Source: Rossellomorea aquimaris (GTDB taxonomy: Bacteria > Bacillota > Bacilli > Bacillales > Bacillaceae_B). Taken from it: a DNA stretch of 64,000 bases. The position numbers and the translations under genes are program-made. Positions 62,128 to 64,000 of the stretch are shown piece by piece (within the stretch, counting starts at the first letter, position 1; each line of letters opens with the position of its first letter). Below the pieces are notes generated by a model. The model ran no database searches, was not told where the DNA came from, and was given only the letters and a program-made list of their open reading frames with translations. The DNA lies in assembly GCF_035590735.1 (NCBI RefSeq), contig NZ_CP141595.1, positions 4,189,001 through 4,253,000 on the forward strand, read 5' to 3'.

Positions 62128-63675
62128 TTATTTGGCAGGCTTTACAGCCAAGCCAATGTTATGAGCTTTAGTAGAATAAAATTCAAATTCTCTTCCATTA
62201 TGTTTAATTTGATTTTCCGGGATGGATTTAATATTCATTAACTCATACTCATTGTACCTAATAAATACAGTGTATAAAGAGTTTTCTAATTGATCGAGTT
62301 CGAGATTACAAGCTTTAAACCAGCCATGATGATTTTCCACTTCAAATGTGCATTCAAGATCATTACCCACACGTTTTCGATCTCTGATGATAATAGAATT
62401 GAGGTTATGTACATAATCCCCGAATATATTAAACGACTGTATATATTCCCTGTTTTCCTCCACTTTATTCTTCTGGGCGATTGCGAGCATCGGAATTCGT
62501 ATATAACGATAATCGTCCTCTAAAAAAGGTATTTCATAAAAAGGTAGATCCCCCTTGATCACATACCCTTTATTCTTCTCTCTCCTTAACCATTCAAAAA
62601 GTTTGATGAAATCATCTAATCTATCATCGAGGAACAATTCGGCAGCTGCTTTATAGATAGGCGTTTTGAATTCATCCAGAAAGCTATACCTTAAATCTTT
62701 AGTCGTTTCCATTACTTCCTTGAAGAGGTCAATAAATGATTCTTTATTATTGGCATTCACAAAAGTGTTACTATTAAATGTTCTGACAAAATCATATTCG
62801 TATAACCTTGTTAAAGCCGTCTTTTCCATTTCAACTGGAAGTTCTTTCGACTTAATATACTTGATTATTTCAAGATCGTTTGTACGCTTATCCAAAACAT
62901 CAGTCGTTCTGGTTAAAGACCCATTATTTTCTTCCATACGATTCACATAGTAAATTGGTTTAGTTGTAGTAGATACGGAGCGAGTAGTAAAGAATAAATC
63001 ACAAAAGAATACTTTATCTTCACCAAATTTCATTTCTGGAAAACGTATACCATGATCAATCAGTATGGAACGCTTCATCATTCTTGCTGTTGGGCCCATA
63101 TGATAGAAGAAATGTGGAATGTCGAACGGTGAAATATTTCTTCTTTCTTTAACAGATGCAAATTCACCAATAATACTTTCACCCGATTTTTCCACCTTGA
63201 TGGTTTTACCCACGACATAGTCATCGTTGGTCTCTTCAAGAATGGAGTAAAGCGTCTCCAATCCTTCCGGGTGCAACCAATCGTCGGCATCTAAAAACGT
63301 AATATAATCAGAAGTAGCAAGCTCGATCCCGATATTCCTCGGTGTACCAGGAGATCCTGTATTCTCGTTTAGAGCAATCAGGGATATGTTCTTATTTTTA
63401 GCTGCATAGGATTTCACTATTTCACTTGTTCCATCCGTAGATTTATCATCTATTATAATATATTCAATAAAATCCATACCCAGTGATTGATTAAGTACAG
63501 ATTCGATGGTTCTATCGATGAATTTATCCGCGTTATAAGCGGCCGTTACTACTGTCACTTTCTTTTTCTTATTTGTTATTCTCTTCATTAACCCTTGAGG
63601 ATGATTAATTGCTTTATACTCTTTATTGTTGAGTGTATTTTTTGCTTTCTCTCTATAATCACTCATTAAGCGCAT
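62128..63675 (-). CDS. Family 2 glycosyltransferase, TarS/TarP-like
   Basis: A 515-residue enzyme with an N-terminal GT-A domain: VTVVTAAYNADKFIDRTIES, the DDKSTDG loop, NTGSPGTPRNIGIELA and the metal-binding DADDW, followed by FGEDKVFFCDLFF. The C-terminal ~200 residues are an extra beta-rich part. The GPG/GTPRN pattern and layout recall TarS/TarP, which glycosylate wall teichoic acid; with tag genes nearby this role is likely. ATG at 63675 has an excellent AGGAGG site. Confidence 0.82.
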   Translation of the reverse strand: MRLMSDYREKAKNTLNNKEYKAINHPQGLMKRITNKKKKVTVVTAAYNADKFIDRTIESVLNQSLGMDFIEYIIIDDKSTDGTSEIVKSYAAKNKNISLIALNENTGSPGTPRNIGIELATSDYITFLDADDWLHPEGLETLYSILEETNDDYVVGKTIKVEKSGESIIGEFASVKERRNISPFDIPHFFYHMGPTARMMKRSILIDHGIRFPEMKFGEDKVFFCDLFFTTRSVSTTTKPIYYVNRMEENNGSLTRTTDVLDKRTNDLEIIKYIKSKELPVEMEKTALTRLYEYDFVRTFNSNTFVNANNKESFIDLFKEVMETTKDLRYSFLDEFKTPIYKAAAELFLDDRLDDFIKLFEWLRREKNKGYVIKGDLPFYEIPFLEDDYRYIRIPMLAIAQKNKVEENREYIQSFNIFGDYVHNLNSIIIRDRKRVGNDLECTFEVENHHGWFKACNLELDQLENSLYTVFIRYNEYELMNIKSIPENQIKHNGREFEFYSTKAHNIGLAVKPAK

Positions 63676-64000
63676 ATAGAACCTCCTGCATACATTAGTT
63701 TACCTAATAGTCTATATTACCAGAGTTAAGGTTTAGTAAACCACATAAAAGTTAATAAATAGTTTCTATTGTTTTGCAGTGGTGTTACATTTTGATAACT
63801 TTGGCAGGAAGAGTTTTTTAATATCAACAATATCCTTTATACTAATTCTGTAGCAGGAGATAAGTGTATTATTTCCATGAGATTCCTTGTGATGTGTATT
63901 AAAAAGTTTTATTATTAGGGTATTATGTCGAAAAATACTGATGAATGGTGATTTAATATATGCTTTCAAAAATTTTTGGTAGTAAAAAGAAGCAGAATGA
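63676..64000. other. AT-rich region at the right edge
   Basis: 325 bp upstream of the GT2 gene. No gene with a ribosome site is found; a 67-codon minus-strand open frame (63766-63969) lacks support. It presumably contains the GT2 promoter. Confidence 0.4.

Noticed and set aside
63766..63969. 67-codon minus-strand open frame at the right edge
   Set aside because: No ribosome site and no recognisable sequence feature; probably chance in AT-rich DNA.

Overview
The window looks like chromosomal DNA of a Bacillaceae bacterium (Bacillus sensu lato). The evidence is the conserved block degU-degS-yvyE-tagV-tagO (38084-43439), the trehalose genes treP/treA/treR, a sipW-tasA matrix operon, ywqH/ywqI/LXG genes, a Spo0E-like phosphatase, strong Shine-Dalgarno sites with many TTG/GTG starts, and Bacillus-style terminators. 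The genus is an inference; no rRNA or housekeeping marker is present. Most of the window is devoted to the cell surface.

1-16.3 kb is one long leftward capsule/exopolysaccharide operon. It starts with a co-polymerase, tyrosine kinase and tyrosine phosphatase (ywqC/D/E type). A 414-bp gap follows that holds a structured RNA, very probably the EAR/epsC antitermination element. Next come an EpsC/CapD dehydratase, GalU, a lone pseudopilin, the initiating sugar-phosphate transferase, an unusual aldolase plus 2-hydroxyacid dehydrogenase pair, glycosyltransferases, an acetyltransferase, Wzy, Wzx and a truncated RfbA. The part left of about 10.2 kb is clearly more AT-rich, as expected of an exchangeable serotype cassette.

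16.4-22.6 kb carries small surface genes: a GDSL-like protein, a lipoprotein, an LCP protein, a DUF6241-like protein, an MFS transporter and a LysM-NlpC/P60 hydrolase. It also holds a MITE-like element with terminal inverted repeats. 22.6-32.3 kb is the trehalose region: promoter with TreR operators, treP, a second operator/promoter, an inverted-repeat insertion, treA. A second, rearranged copy of the MITE-like element follows. An LXG polymorphic-toxin module with duplicated DUF4176 and two-helix membrane proteins then separates treA from treR.

32.4-40 kb holds the matrix/secretion genes: sipW-tasA-(TapA-like), an InhA M6 metalloprotease and the DegS/DegU two-component system. 40.4-51 kb has yvyE, tagV, tagO, a GT4, tagA, and a divergent O-antigen-ligase-like/MurJ/GT4 operon, then gpsA. 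51.2-63.7 kb holds an LtaS-like phosphoglycerol transferase, a repeat-rich glucosaminidase, teichoic acid genes (tagF-like, tagB, tagD), an acyltransferase and a TarS-like glycosyltransferase.

The genes fit together as one envelope programme. TagO/TagA/TagB/TagF, with CDP-glycerol from TagD, build wall teichoic acid. LCP proteins attach anionic polymers to peptidoglycan. The ywqCDE-led operon makes capsule. TasA fibres and DegSU control the matrix, and hydrolases remodel the wall. The best leads for something new are the LXG module, the aldolase/dehydrogenase pair in the capsule operon, the MITE-like family, the unexplained structured GC-rich islands and the regulatory palindromes.
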